From JAHEEL01 sp034660035 (lineage in GTDB: Bacteria; Actinomycetota; Acidimicrobiia; Spongiisociales; UBA5794): a stretch of 37,822 bases of DNA. The stretch is from NCBI GenBank assembly GCA_034660035.1, contig JAYEIJ010000089.1:1-37822 (forward strand), given 5' to 3'. Position numbers and translations under genes: made by a program. Every line of letters begins with the position of its first letter. Position 1 is the first letter of the stretch. Below are positions 7,329-14,810 of this stretch, in pieces. The notes below the pieces were generated by a model. It saw only the letters and a program-made list of their open reading frames with translations. It was not told where the DNA came from and searched no databases.

Positions 7329-8687
7329 ATGAACGACAACCTGCGGAAGTGGCTTCCGTGGATCCTTGTCGCTGTCGTTGCCGTGATCATCGTCATCATC
7401 ATCGCCGTGAACTCCGGCGGAGACGACGAGGCCGCGACCACGACGACGGCTGCGCAAGAGACCACGACGACGGCTGCGGAAGAGACCACGACGACGGCTG
7501 CGGAAGAGACCACGACGACGGCTGCGGAAGAGACGACGACGTCCTCATCTGAGGCGCCGGTGGCCTTCGAACCGATCCCGGTGAAGATCGGAACCGTGCT
7601 GCCCCAGACCGGTCAGCTCGCGGCCATCATCGATGCGCTCGAGAACCCGATCAAGATGGGTGTCGACGAGATGAATGCAGTCTCCAGTGGCCTCGTCAGC
7701 GTCGACTACGGCGATTCGGGGACCGACCCCAACATCGCGTCGGCGACCGTCGACAAGTACCTGACCGGCGACTACGCCGGCATCATCGGCGCAGCCGCAT
7801 CCGGCGTGTCGCTGTCGATCGTCGACAAGGTCCAGGGCAGCGAAGTAGCGATGTGCTCCGGTTCGAACACGGCGGCTGCGTTCAGCTCGTCCGACTATGA
7901 CCCGTACTACAGCCGCACGGCTCCTTCCGACAACCTTCAGGGCCCGGCCCTCGCCGATGTCGTGGCAGCAGATGCCCCCGCCGCGGTGGCAGTTCTCTGG
8001 CGCAACGACGAATACGGTGTGGGCTTCGGGGAGCTCGTCGCCGCCGAGCTGGGCGACGTGGTTGTTGAGGCAACGGCCTATGACCCCAAAGCCGGTTCGT
8101 TCGCAACCGAGGCTCAGGCTGTTGTTGCCAGTGGTGCCGATGCCCTCGTGATGATCACTTTCGAGGAGGGTGGCCAGTTGCTGCTTGACCTTGAGAGCGC
8201 CGGGTTCGCCGGCCAGATCTACGTGGCTGACGGCTTCAAGGACACCGTGGGTCCCGACCAACTCGGCGGGAACGCCGCACTGCTCGACGGAATCAAGGGC
8301 ACGGCCCCATCCGCCTCACCGGCCAACGGTGAAGCGACCTTCCCCGACCGGCTCGAGGCTGCCTTCCCGGGCACGCCGACGATCTTCTCGGCTCAGAAGT
8401 ACGACTGCTTGGTGGTCACGGTTCTCGCTGCGCAGGCAGCCCAGAGCGCCGATCCGTCGGTGTTCGTGAGCGAGATTGGGAACGTCACGAAGGGCGGCGA
8501 GAAGTGCACGCTCTTCGAAGAGTGCTTCAACCTGCTCGCCGAAGGCAAGGACATCGACTACGACGGCGCCTCCGGCCCGCTCGATTTCGGTCCGAGCAAC
8601 GAGCCGGGAATCGGCACGTACGACGTCTTCCTCTATGACGACACAGGCGCGACGGAGACGCTCGAGCAGATCGTCGCCGGCGGCTGA
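7329..8687 (+). CDS. Branched-chain amino acid-type ABC transporter substrate-binding protein (membrane-anchored)
   Basis: This 452-residue type I periplasmic binding protein resembles LivK/Leu-Ile-Val-binding proteins. Its mature domain opens with VKIGTVLPQTGQLA and contains the FEEGGQLLLDLE and YVADGF segments typical of the family. Instead of a lipobox it has a hydrophobic N-terminal helix (about 10-28), which suggests an uncleaved anchor. Then comes a Thr/Glu-rich linker built from four 24-bp tandem repeats. I chose ATG 7329 because GGAGG sits 8 nt upstream; the open frame extends to 7260 without a good site. It converges on livFGMH across a strong hairpin, and presumably feeds that transporter. 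The ligand is not certain. Confidence 0.88.
   Translation: MNDNLRKWLPWILVAVVAVIIVIIIAVNSGGDDEAATTTTAAQETTTTAAEETTTTAAEETTTTAAEETTTSSSEAPVAFEPIPVKIGTVLPQTGQLAAIIDALENPIKMGVDEMNAVSSGLVSVDYGDSGTDPNIASATVDKYLTGDYAGIIGAAASGVSLSIVDKVQGSEVAMCSGSNTAAAFSSSDYDPYYSRTAPSDNLQGPALADVVAADAPAAVAVLWRNDEYGVGFGELVAAELGDVVVEATAYDPKAGSFATEAQAVVASGADALVMITFEEGGQLLLDLESAGFAGQIYVADGFKDTVGPDQLGGNAALLDGIKGTAPSASPANGEATFPDRLEAAFPGTPTIFSAQKYDCLVVTVLAAQAAQSADPSVFVSEIGNVTKGGEKCTLFEECFNLLAEGKDIDYDGASGPLDFGPSNEPGIGTYDVFLYDDTGATETLEQIVAGG
7434..7529 (+). repeat. 24-bp in-frame tandem repeats in the linker of the binding protein
   Basis: Four consecutive 24-bp units (7434-7457 variant, then 7458-7481, 7482-7505 and 7506-7529 identical) encode the 8-residue unit ETTTTAAE. 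A partial fifth unit follows. The repeats form a flexible Thr-rich spacer between the membrane anchor and the binding domain. Near-identity implies recent slippage, so copy number may vary between strains. Confidence 0.9.
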
Positions 8688-8714
8688 TCCAGGCCAACAA
8701 CCGACCAACCATGA

Positions 8715-8744
8715 AGTGGGGCCCGGCATTAGCCGGGCCCCACT
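8715..8744. terminator. Perfect 13-bp hairpin between convergent livK-like and livF genes
   Basis: AGTGGGGCCCGGC and its exact complement flank an ATTA loop (13-bp stem, 4-nt loop). It lies 28 bp after the livK-like stop and just beyond the livF stop. There is no T-run, but the stem is GC-rich and usable from both strands, so a bidirectional terminator is the natural reading. Confidence 0.85.
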
Positions 8745-8749
8745 CTCAG

Positions 8750-8761
8750 CTACTCGGCTAC
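8750..8761 (-). repeat. GTAG repeat units at the livF stop codon
   Basis: Two units, 8 nt apart, read GTAGCCGA and GTAGCTGA on the minus strand (CTAC at 8750 and 8758). The first contains the livF stop codon TAG (8758-8760). This is a short member of the same family seen at 116, 2689, 7118, 14701 and 31812. Confidence 0.6.
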
Positions 8762-9486
8762 TCCACCCTCCCCAACGTCCCCAGATAGAGATCGATCACC
8801 TTCGCGTCGTGGAGGAGGTCTCGACCCGGCCCCGTGTGAGCGTTGCTGCCCTGGTCGAGAACGTAGGCGCGGTCGGCGATCTGCAAGCATCGGCGGGCGT
8901 TCTGCTCGACCATGATGATCGATACTCCGGAGTCGGCGATACCGCGCACTCGCTCGAATACAAGGTCCTGATTGGCGGGCGATAGGCCGGCCGACGGTTC
9001 GTCGAGGAGCAGGACCGAGGGATCCATCATGAGGGCGCGACCGATGGCCACCATCTGGCGCTCGCCACCGGACAGGTATCCGGCTCGCTGCTCGGAACGA
9101 TCGGCGAGGAGCGGGAACACTTCGACGACTGCTGCGAACCTCTCGTCCCACGCGTTCGGGTCGAGGTAGAGACCCATGCGGAGGTTGTCTTCGACGGTGA
9201 GCGACGGGAACACGTTCGCCCGCTGCGGCACATACCCAACTCCCAGAGCAACAAGTTCGTGTGCCGGGAGATTCGAGATGTCATCACCCCTCAGCGTGAC
9301 GAGGCCTTTCCGCACCGGAACGAGGCCGAAGATCGCCTTGATGAGGGTCGACTTACCGGCACCGTTCGGCCCGATGATGCCGACGAGTTCACCGTCGGCG
9401 AGTGTGAGATCGACACCGCGCAGGATGTCGACACCGGGGATGTACCCGGCAACCACGCCTTCCGCGATGAGGAGTTGGTCGCTCAT
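8758..9486 (-). CDS. livF: Branched-chain amino acid ABC transporter ATP-binding protein LivF
   Basis: This 242-residue ABC ATPase has Walker A GPNGAGKST, the Q-loop in GYVPQ, the signature LSGGERQ, Walker B LLLDEP and the H-loop region replaced by MVEQNA, which is the LivF hallmark. It energises uptake through LivH/LivM together with LivG. Its start overlaps the livG stop by 4 bp (ATGA), so the two are translationally coupled. It is the last gene of livH-livM-livG-livF. The stop codon TAG falls within a GTAG repeat unit. Confidence 0.94.
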   Translation of the reverse strand: MSDQLLIAEGVVAGYIPGVDILRGVDLTLADGELVGIIGPNGAGKSTLIKAIFGLVPVRKGLVTLRGDDISNLPAHELVALGVGYVPQRANVFPSLTVEDNLRMGLYLDPNAWDERFAAVVEVFPLLADRSEQRAGYLSGGERQMVAIGRALMMDPSVLLLDEPSAGLSPANQDLVFERVRGIADSGVSIIMVEQNARRCLQIADRAYVLDQGSNAHTGPGRDLLHDAKVIDLYLGTLGRVE

Positions 9487-10310
9487 TCGGCCGCCTCCCC
9501 GTGATGGGCGCCGAGATACGCGTCGATGACATCCGGGTTCCTCGCAATGACGTCGGGAGGACCTTCGGCGATGACACGACCCTGTGCCATGACGATGACC
9601 CAGTCGGAGATCTCCTGGACGACGTCCATGTCATGCTCGACGAAGACGACGGTCTTCCCCCCGTCGCGTAGCCCGGTGATGTGACTGAGGAGCGACTGTG
9701 TGAGCACCGGATTCACGCCGGCCATGGGCTCGTCGAGCATGACCACTTCGGGATCCATCATGAGAGCACGTGCCATCTCGAGGAGTTTCCGCTGTCCGCC
9801 CGAGAGGCTTCCGGCGTACTCATCGGCCATATGGTCGAGACCGAATCGGTTCAACAGTTCGGATGCGCGTTGTTCGTTGGCGCGTTCGGTGGCATGCCAT
9901 CCGCCGGTGAGCGAGCCCCACAGGCCCTCACCCGCGTTGTCCTTGGCAGCGACGAGCATGTTGTCCATCACGGTCAGCCGGGCGAGGGATCGCGTCAGCT
10001 GGAACGTACGGACCATCCCGCGTCTGGCGACACGGAACGCGGCGATTCCCACGAGGGTTCCGCCGTCGAGATGCCATTCACCAGCATCGGGTTTGTCGAA
10101 CCCGGTGAGGAGATTGAAGAGTGTCGTCTTCCCTGCACCGTTGGGTCCGATGAGCGACGTCACCGTGTGGCGCTGTACTTCGAGGTGGTCGATGTCGACG
10201 GCGTGGAGGCCACCGAACGATCTCTGGAGACCGTCGGCGATGAGCACCGGGTCGGGCTTGCGGACGCCGGGTTCGGGAGCAACTCCAGTCATCGGGTGTT
10301 CAGCGTTCAT
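9483..10310 (-). CDS. livG: Branched-chain amino acid ABC transporter ATP-binding protein LivG
   Basis: The product is an ABC ATPase of 275 residues with Walker A GPNGAGKTT, signature LSGGQRKLLE, Walker B VVMLDEP and H-loop FVEHDMDVV. The LivG-type C-terminal segment (VIAEGPPDVI and DAYLG) is present. I chose ATG 10310 (MNAEHPMTG) because GGGAGGAGG lies 9 nt upstream; this start overlaps the livM end by 11 bp. The open frame continues to 10337 with no better site. It pairs with LivF as the nucleotide-binding half of the transporter. Confidence 0.94.
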   Translation of the reverse strand: MNAEHPMTGVAPEPGVRKPDPVLIADGLQRSFGGLHAVDIDHLEVQRHTVTSLIGPNGAGKTTLFNLLTGFDKPDAGEWHLDGGTLVGIAAFRVARRGMVRTFQLTRSLARLTVMDNMLVAAKDNAGEGLWGSLTGGWHATERANEQRASELLNRFGLDHMADEYAGSLSGGQRKLLEMARALMMDPEVVMLDEPMAGVNPVLTQSLLSHITGLRDGGKTVVFVEHDMDVVQEISDWVIVMAQGRVIAEGPPDVIARNPDVIDAYLGAHHGEAAE

Positions 10311-11292
10311 CGATGAGTGCCTCCTCCCTGTCTCCAAGGATGCCCTGTGGGCGGAAGATCATGAGAACCATCATGCCCACCCCGACGAGCACCAGCTTGA
10401 TCTGCCCGGCCGCAGCCGGAGTGAGGAGATCGCCGACCCACCCGATGTTGGCCTGGGCGTTGACCATGAGGGCATCGATCGTGAAGAACAGGAACTGGAA
10501 CACGACGGCTCCAACGACGGGACCGAGAATCGTCCCGGCACCACCGAGGATGACGATGACATACAGGATGAAGGTGATCTTCGGCAGGTAAGCATCGGGC
10601 GTTACGTTCTGCTGTTCGATCGCGAGGAGGATCCCTGCGATCCCCGCGATGGCTCCGCCGATCATCAGAGCCTGAAGCTTGTAGGCGAAGACGTTCTTGC
10701 CGAGTGCGATCGTGGCATCCTCATCCTCACGAATGGCCTTGAGGACCCGACCCCATGGACTCTTGATGAGGCGCCGGATCAGCAACGTCATGAGCACCAC
10801 GAGCGCCCATCCGACCAGCATGACCCAGAGCTTGCGGCCCGTGACGACCAGGCTCCCGATGCCATAGAGTTGCGAGGCAGGGAACGGGTTGAGGTCGAAG
10901 AACGAATCGGCAAATCCCTGGATGCCGAAGACACTGTTCGTGATCGGCTGGGCCCAACTCGATCGAACGAGCAAGCGGATCACCTCGGCGGCGGCGATTG
11001 TGGTGATCGCCAGGTAGTCGGCGCGCAGCCGCAAGGTCGGGAGGCCGAGGAGAAGGCCGAGGAGCGCTGCAACCAGGATCCCGACGATGACACCAAGCCA
11101 GAGTGGCCCTCCCAGGTCCACGGTGATTGCTGCGCCGTATGCGCCGACGAGCATGAACGCGACGTGCCCGAAGTTCAACAGCCCGGCGTAGCCGAACTGG
11201 AGGTTGAGGCCGATGGCAGAGATCGCATACGCAGCCGTGAGCGGGCCGATCGTGGCGAGGATGCCGTCGATGAGGACGCTGCCCCAGTCCAT
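10300..11292 (-). CDS. livM: Branched-chain amino acid ABC transporter permease LivM
   Basis: This 330-residue polytopic membrane protein has LivM signatures: NLQFGYAGLLNFGHVAFMLVGA near the N-terminus, the TLRLRADYLAI segment, and the EAA-like loop around SPWGRVLKAIREDE that docks on the ATPases. The C-terminus has GGAGTILGPVVGA and RPQGILG, both typical. Its ATG overlaps the livH stop by one base (TGATG). It forms the translocation pore with LivH. Confidence 0.95.
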   Translation of the reverse strand: MDWGSVLIDGILATIGPLTAAYAISAIGLNLQFGYAGLLNFGHVAFMLVGAYGAAITVDLGGPLWLGVIVGILVAALLGLLLGLPTLRLRADYLAITTIAAAEVIRLLVRSSWAQPITNSVFGIQGFADSFFDLNPFPASQLYGIGSLVVTGRKLWVMLVGWALVVLMTLLIRRLIKSPWGRVLKAIREDEDATIALGKNVFAYKLQALMIGGAIAGIAGILLAIEQQNVTPDAYLPKITFILYVIVILGGAGTILGPVVGAVVFQFLFFTIDALMVNAQANIGWVGDLLTPAAAGQIKLVLVGVGMMVLMIFRPQGILGDREEALIDER

Positions 11293-12575
11293 CAGCCGAT
11301 CCTCTCTTTCGTGCCGAGGAGACCCTGCGGCTTGGCGAGCAGGATCACGATGAGGAGGGCAAGTCCGACCGCCGTCTTCAACTCATTCGGGAAGATGAGG
11401 GTGCTCATCTCGACGGCAACTCCAACGATGAATCCACCGACCATGGCCCCATAGGCGGTTCCAAGGCCACCGAGCACGACCGCTGCGAAGATCAGAAGCA
11501 GCAGTTTGAAGCCCATGTCCCACTGCACGGCCTCGTTGAGACCGAAGAAGGTTCCGCCGAGCGCAGCAAGCCCACCTGCGAGCGTCCAGGTGATGAGGAT
11601 GATGCGGTTGACGTTGATGCCGGATGATTCAGCGAGGTCGGCGTCATCTGAGACTGCTCGCATGGCGGTCCCCGCCCTGCTCTTCTGGAGAAAGACCCCG
11701 ACGCCTGCCAGCACAACCAGGGAGATCACGATCGTGAGGAGTTGCTTTGGCACCATCGGGATGCCGAGTATCTCGATCGGCGGCTGACCGGCGAAGTCGG
11801 GATAGGCGCGCGGCTCGCCGCCGAAGATGATGAGGAAGAGGTTCCGGAGAGCGAACGACAGGCCGATGGACACGACCATCATCGCAACGAGCCCTGTATG
11901 GCGATTCCGAAGGGGGCGCCACAGCGATCGCTCTTGGATCCAGCCGAAACCAGCACCGACGAGAACGGCCGGAACGATCGCGATAACGAGAGGCCATCGC
12001 GGTCCTAGCGTCGAGGCGTGGAAGAAGTATGCGGCGATGGCGCCGAGTGTCACCATCTCGGCGTGGGCGAAGTTGACAAGCCCGGTTACGCCGAAGACCA
12101 AGGAGAGTCCGACAGCGGATAAGGCGATGATCGCTCCGAGTTTGAGCCCTGCGACGAAGAGAGCCCCGACGCGCTGATACATCGAGACCGTTGATACGAC
12201 GCCCTCGCCGAGAGGGAAGATCACCTTCTTGGACTGGCCGTCCCGGACCTTGACGTCTGAGAGCGCTTCCTTGTCGGGATCAGTGAGAGCAACCCCTTCG
12301 GGGAGTGTCGAGGTGTCGAGACTCACCTTGTAGATGCCGGCGCCGGGTACCGGAACCTCCCATTTCCCGTCGGCACCGGAATCGCCGGATCCGATCTCGT
12401 TTCCATCCTGGCTCACGGTGATGGTGACGCCCTCGACGGGAAGTTTCTCGTCGCCGAGCCGTTGAATGAGGGTGCCGCCGATCGATTCGCCGGTCGCGAA
12501 AGACGCGACTGGTGTCATCACGACGATCGTGATCGCCGCGAGCCAGAACCATGCGAAGCGAGCACGTCGTGACAA
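11292..12575 (-). CDS. livH: LivH-type permease with an N-terminal extracytoplasmic beta-sandwich extension
   Basis: This protein is 427 residues long, whereas LivH permeases are usually about 290-310. Residues from about 135 onward are a normal LivH (AVGLSLVFGVTGLVNFAHAEM, the RAVSDDADLAESSGIN coupling loop, VLGGLGTAYGA, LLAKPQGLLG). The first ~28 residues look like a signal peptide or membrane helix. Residues ~30-120 form a soluble segment (PVEGVTITVSQDG, DGKWEVPVPGAGIYKVSLD) resembling carboxypeptidase-regulatory or CnaB-type beta-sandwiches. The extension would lie outside the membrane, where the binding protein docks. It is the first gene of livHMGF. Confidence 0.9.
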   Translation of the reverse strand: MSRRARFAWFWLAAITIVVMTPVASFATGESIGGTLIQRLGDEKLPVEGVTITVSQDGNEIGSGDSGADGKWEVPVPGAGIYKVSLDTSTLPEGVALTDPDKEALSDVKVRDGQSKKVIFPLGEGVVSTVSMYQRVGALFVAGLKLGAIIALSAVGLSLVFGVTGLVNFAHAEMVTLGAIAAYFFHASTLGPRWPLVIAIVPAVLVGAGFGWIQERSLWRPLRNRHTGLVAMMVVSIGLSFALRNLFLIIFGGEPRAYPDFAGQPPIEILGIPMVPKQLLTIVISLVVLAGVGVFLQKSRAGTAMRAVSDDADLAESSGINVNRIILITWTLAGGLAALGGTFFGLNEAVQWDMGFKLLLLIFAAVVLGGLGTAYGAMVGGFIVGVAVEMSTLIFPNELKTAVGLALLIVILLAKPQGLLGTKERIG

Positions 12576-12678
12576 GATCGGCCGAGTGTAGGGGGATGCG
12601 GGGTAGCTGCGCTCCCTCGATCACCCGGCGCGGTCGGCGGCTCTCGTGTAGGTTTGTGGAGGAGAGATAGGGGACGAC

Positions 12679-13113
12679 ATGCAGCGGACACTCACCGGCA
12701 TTCTCAGTAGCAAGGGATCGAACGTCTGGACGGTTGCGCCCGACGACACGGTTTTCGGCGCACTCGAAACGATGGCAGAGCACAACATCGGTGCACTCGT
12801 GGTGCTCGATGGCGACGATCTGGTTGGGATCCTGTCGGAGAGAGACTACGCGAGGAAGGTGATGCTCCTCGATCGCGGTTCGAAGGAAACGCGTGTCTCG
12901 GAGATAATGACGACCGAGATCCGAACCGTTGGATCGGCGTCGACCGTCGCCGAGTGCATGGAACTGATGACCGAGCACCGGATTCGGCACCTTCCGGTCC
13001 TCGACGACGACGGTCGGCTCGCAGGTCTGATCTCGATCGGCGACGTGGTGAAGGCGATGATCGCCCAGCAGCGTGACATGATCACCCAACTCGAGCGCTA
13101 CATCACCACCTGA
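12679..13113 (+). CDS. CBS-domain pair protein
   Basis: This 144-residue stand-alone Bateman module has two CBS repeats. The first runs about 18-60 (GALVVLDGDDLVGILSERD). The second runs about 78-125 (RIRHLPVLDDDGRLAGLISIGDVVK). Such proteins sense adenine nucleotides or related ligands and act on partner enzymes. The ATG at 12679 has an upstream AGGGGA. The closing helix (MIAQQRDMITQLERYI) is a common ending in this subfamily. The partner cannot be inferred. The stop is followed within 6 bp by the ~55-bp hairpin repeat, exactly as for the second CBS gene at 26172. Confidence 0.92.
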   Translation: MQRTLTGILSSKGSNVWTVAPDDTVFGALETMAEHNIGALVVLDGDDLVGILSERDYARKVMLLDRGSKETRVSEIMTTEIRTVGSASTVAECMELMTEHRIRHLPVLDDDGRLAGLISIGDVVKAMIAQQRDMITQLERYITT

Positions 13114-13118
13114 AATCC

Positions 13119-13167
13119 CATACCCAGGGTTCGCGGCGTCCTATTTGGCGCTGCGAGCCCGCGGAAT
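13119..13167 (+). repeat. Copy 1 of the ~55-bp dispersed hairpin repeat
   Basis: This stretch (TACCCAGGGTTCGCGGCGTC onward to GCCCGCGGAATG) matches the copies at 26541, 26601 and 26661 and the inverted copy at 27689. It contains a short hairpin, GCGTC/GGCGC around CTATTT. It directly follows a CBS-pair gene and precedes the tRNA-Sec. Confidence 0.85.
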
Positions 13168-13223
13168 GGGAGATGTCGGTCCGTCTGGCACCGAACGCCG
13201 CGTACTCCGGTAGCTTCACTCCT

Positions 13224-13315
13224 GGAGGTGTCCGGACGCCTGGTGGGTTCCCCGGTCTTCAACACCGGTGTCGGGTTGCATTGCGGCCCGAGGGGTTCGA
13301 TTCCCTGCACCTCCG
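13224..13315 (+). tRNA. selC: tRNA-Sec (anticodon TCA)
   Basis: This is a 92-nt cloverleaf. The anticodon stem CCGGT/ACCGG encloses loop CTTCAAC, giving anticodon TCA. The acceptor arm is GGAGGTGT pairing with GCACCTCC (8 bp, last pair U-G) and discriminator G at 13315. The long variable arm TCGGG...CCCGA has an inner TGC/GCG stem. The T-loop is TTCGATT. With 8 acceptor pairs, only 4 T-stem pairs remain (GGGG with CCCT), so the coaxial stack is about 12 bp (8/4) rather than the usual bacterial 8/5. CCA is not encoded (CGA follows). The UCA anticodon, 8-bp acceptor and long arm mark it as selenocysteine tRNA. No selA, selB or selD is in the window. Confidence 0.92.
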
Positions 13316-13340
13316 CGACCGGTGGTTCTTACTGCGGTCG
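13316..13340 (+). terminator. Possible short hairpin after tRNA-Sec
   Basis: CGACCG and CGGTCG are separated by 13 nt, immediately downstream of the tRNA discriminator base. It is a 6-bp stem without a clear T-run, so it is only a weak terminator candidate. Confidence 0.25.
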
Positions 13341-13456
13341 AGCCCTTCTAGGTTCCGGCCTGCCCTGTTGTCAACGACGGTTGTTGTTGTTCAGGCAACG
13401 GGGAGGCCCCATGCAAGTAGGGTGCTGAGGGACTGAGACAGCAGAAGGGGTTGCGT

Positions 13457-13897
13457 ATGACGTGGTCGTTACGAGCTTCAGGGTTTCTGGCGGTATCTGT
13501 TCTGATCTTGGCGTCGTGCTCTTCGAACGCGGTGGTCGATCTGGAGCCGGGAGACTGCTTCGATGACGAAACGGCGAACGGAGAGTTCGTGGAAGAAGTC
13601 CAAACCGTACCGATGGTCGACTGCGACGATCCACACGACAACGAGGTGTACGCCGATCTCGACGCGCTGGATGGTGTGTTCCCCGGTATCGAAGCAATGT
13701 ACGAAGAAGGTATGGCCAGGTGCTTGCCGCTCTTCGAAAGCTATGTGGGCTCACCGTACGACACCTCCCGTCTCGATATTTTCCCGATAACCCCCGTGGC
13801 AGAGGGTTGGGCCGATGGCGATCGGAAGATCACCTGCGTCCTGTACGACATGGAACTGAACAAACTCACCGGGTCCATGAAGAACTCGGGCGAATAG
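13457..13897 (+). CDS. Septum-formation-domain-like lipoprotein
   Basis: This 146-residue lipoprotein (lipobox LASC after a short hydrophobic signal) carries a small Cys-containing extracellular domain. The pattern is DLEPGDCFDD, then VPMVDCDDPHDNEVYA, a CLPLFESYVGSPY segment and a final CVLYD, typical of the actinobacterial septum-formation (Pfam Septum_form) family. Its four mature-domain cysteines likely form disulfides. Members are exported proteins of poorly defined function, often linked by annotation to cell division. ATG 13457 has AAGGGG 6 nt upstream; TTG 13451 is an unlikely alternative. Confidence 0.8.
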   Translation: MTWSLRASGFLAVSVLILASCSSNAVVDLEPGDCFDDETANGEFVEEVQTVPMVDCDDPHDNEVYADLDALDGVFPGIEAMYEEGMARCLPLFESYVGSPYDTSRLDIFPITPVAEGWADGDRKITCVLYDMELNKLTGSMKNSGE

Positions 13898-14034
13898 ACC
13901 GATGCGCGCTTCCGCGCCAATCGGCCGTTGGCTGTTCATCGGTTGAGCGTCGCGGTCGTCTTCTCTTATCGGGTCCTTCGTCTCCTACTCATCAGTGCCG
14001 ACATTGAATACGATGGCGAAATGCGTTCCAACTC

Positions 14035-14694
14035 ATGGTGGCGTATCGACCGTGGGATGAGGAGGAGACGCGCGATGCAGGGCTGGCGATTGTGACGCCC
14101 GAGGCCGGTTCGACGAAAGGTGGGATGCCGCCCCCCTGGCCGGACGGCTACCCGGATGTCATCCCGACCGGGGCACCCCGGGGATGGAAACGGGCCCGAC
14201 TCGCTGCCGACGGCGATGTGCACGTCGCCGCCTTGTACTCGGATGAATCCGTCGATCGGTGGTCGGCCACAGGTCGGGCGTTCTGCCACATGGGAGGTGA
14301 TCCGTTCGAACCCGGCCATCTCCAGAATTGCAAGTGTGGTCTGCGCGTCTGGGACTCGAGGTCGAAGCTCGACCACGACCTGTCCTGCGGTATCGGGGCA
14401 TCGATCATGCCCGTGTCCGTTCTGTGCGCCGTGGAATGGAATCCACCGAGTGTCCAAGAACCGCGCTGTCGTCGGGTTGCTGCGACGTCGTTGATCGGTG
14501 TGTCGATCAGGGGGTACTGCATGCGTTGCGCGAGACGGGGAGTCCGCGGGTTCGTGCATGGTCGCTTGTTGAGCAGAACGACCTTCGAACTGTGGGCGGC
14601 ATGTGAAGACTGCGCCGACGAGTCGTGGATATCGATTGAAGAAGCCTCAGCGAGCCTCGGCGTCCCGATAGTCGTGGACCCCTGGCTCCCGTAA
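14035..14694 (+). CDS. Hypothetical protein with Cys-pair motifs
   Basis: This 219-residue cytoplasmic-looking protein has no signal peptide or TM helix. It contains a CHMGG...C-x-CGLRVW pattern (a single Cys, then NCKCG) and later CMRC and CEDC pairs, suggesting one or two zinc sites. The C-x-CG-L-x-(A/V)-W pattern resembles a segment found in uncharacterised actinobacterial proteins, so I take it as a real gene. The start ATG 14035 lacks a clear Shine-Dalgarno. The stop TAA is followed after 6 nt by a GTAGCCGA array. No function can be assigned. Confidence 0.6.
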   Translation: MVAYRPWDEEETRDAGLAIVTPEAGSTKGGMPPPWPDGYPDVIPTGAPRGWKRARLAADGDVHVAALYSDESVDRWSATGRAFCHMGGDPFEPGHLQNCKCGLRVWDSRSKLDHDLSCGIGASIMPVSVLCAVEWNPPSVQEPRCRRVAATSLIGVSIRGYCMRCARRGVRGFVHGRLLSRTTFELWAACEDCADESWISIEEASASLGVPIVVDPWLP

Positions 14695-14700
14695 GACGGA

Positions 14701-14810
14701 GTAGCCGAGTAGCCGGGTAGCTAAGCGGCACTTCTCTGTCGTCCTCCCGAAGGTTCAGACCAGCTCGCGGTCAGCAACCGTCTGCCTCCGCTACTCCGCT
14801 ACGCCGCTAC
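14701..14810. repeat. Paired GTAG arrays between convergent genes
   Basis: Three + units (GTAGCCGA, GTAGCCGG, GTAGCTAA) start at 14701, 14709 and 14717. Three inverted units follow (CTAC at 14791, 14799 and 14807), all with a period of 8. About 66 bp of unrelated sequence separates them, so the two arrays could pair into a long imperfect stem. The last inverted unit holds the stop codon of the acyl-CoA synthetase. Confidence 0.75.

Noticed and set aside
9700..11454. A 584-codon plus-strand frame over livG-livM-livH
   Set aside because: It is antisense to well-supported transporter genes, has no motifs and a biased Arg/Asp composition; it is a shadow frame.
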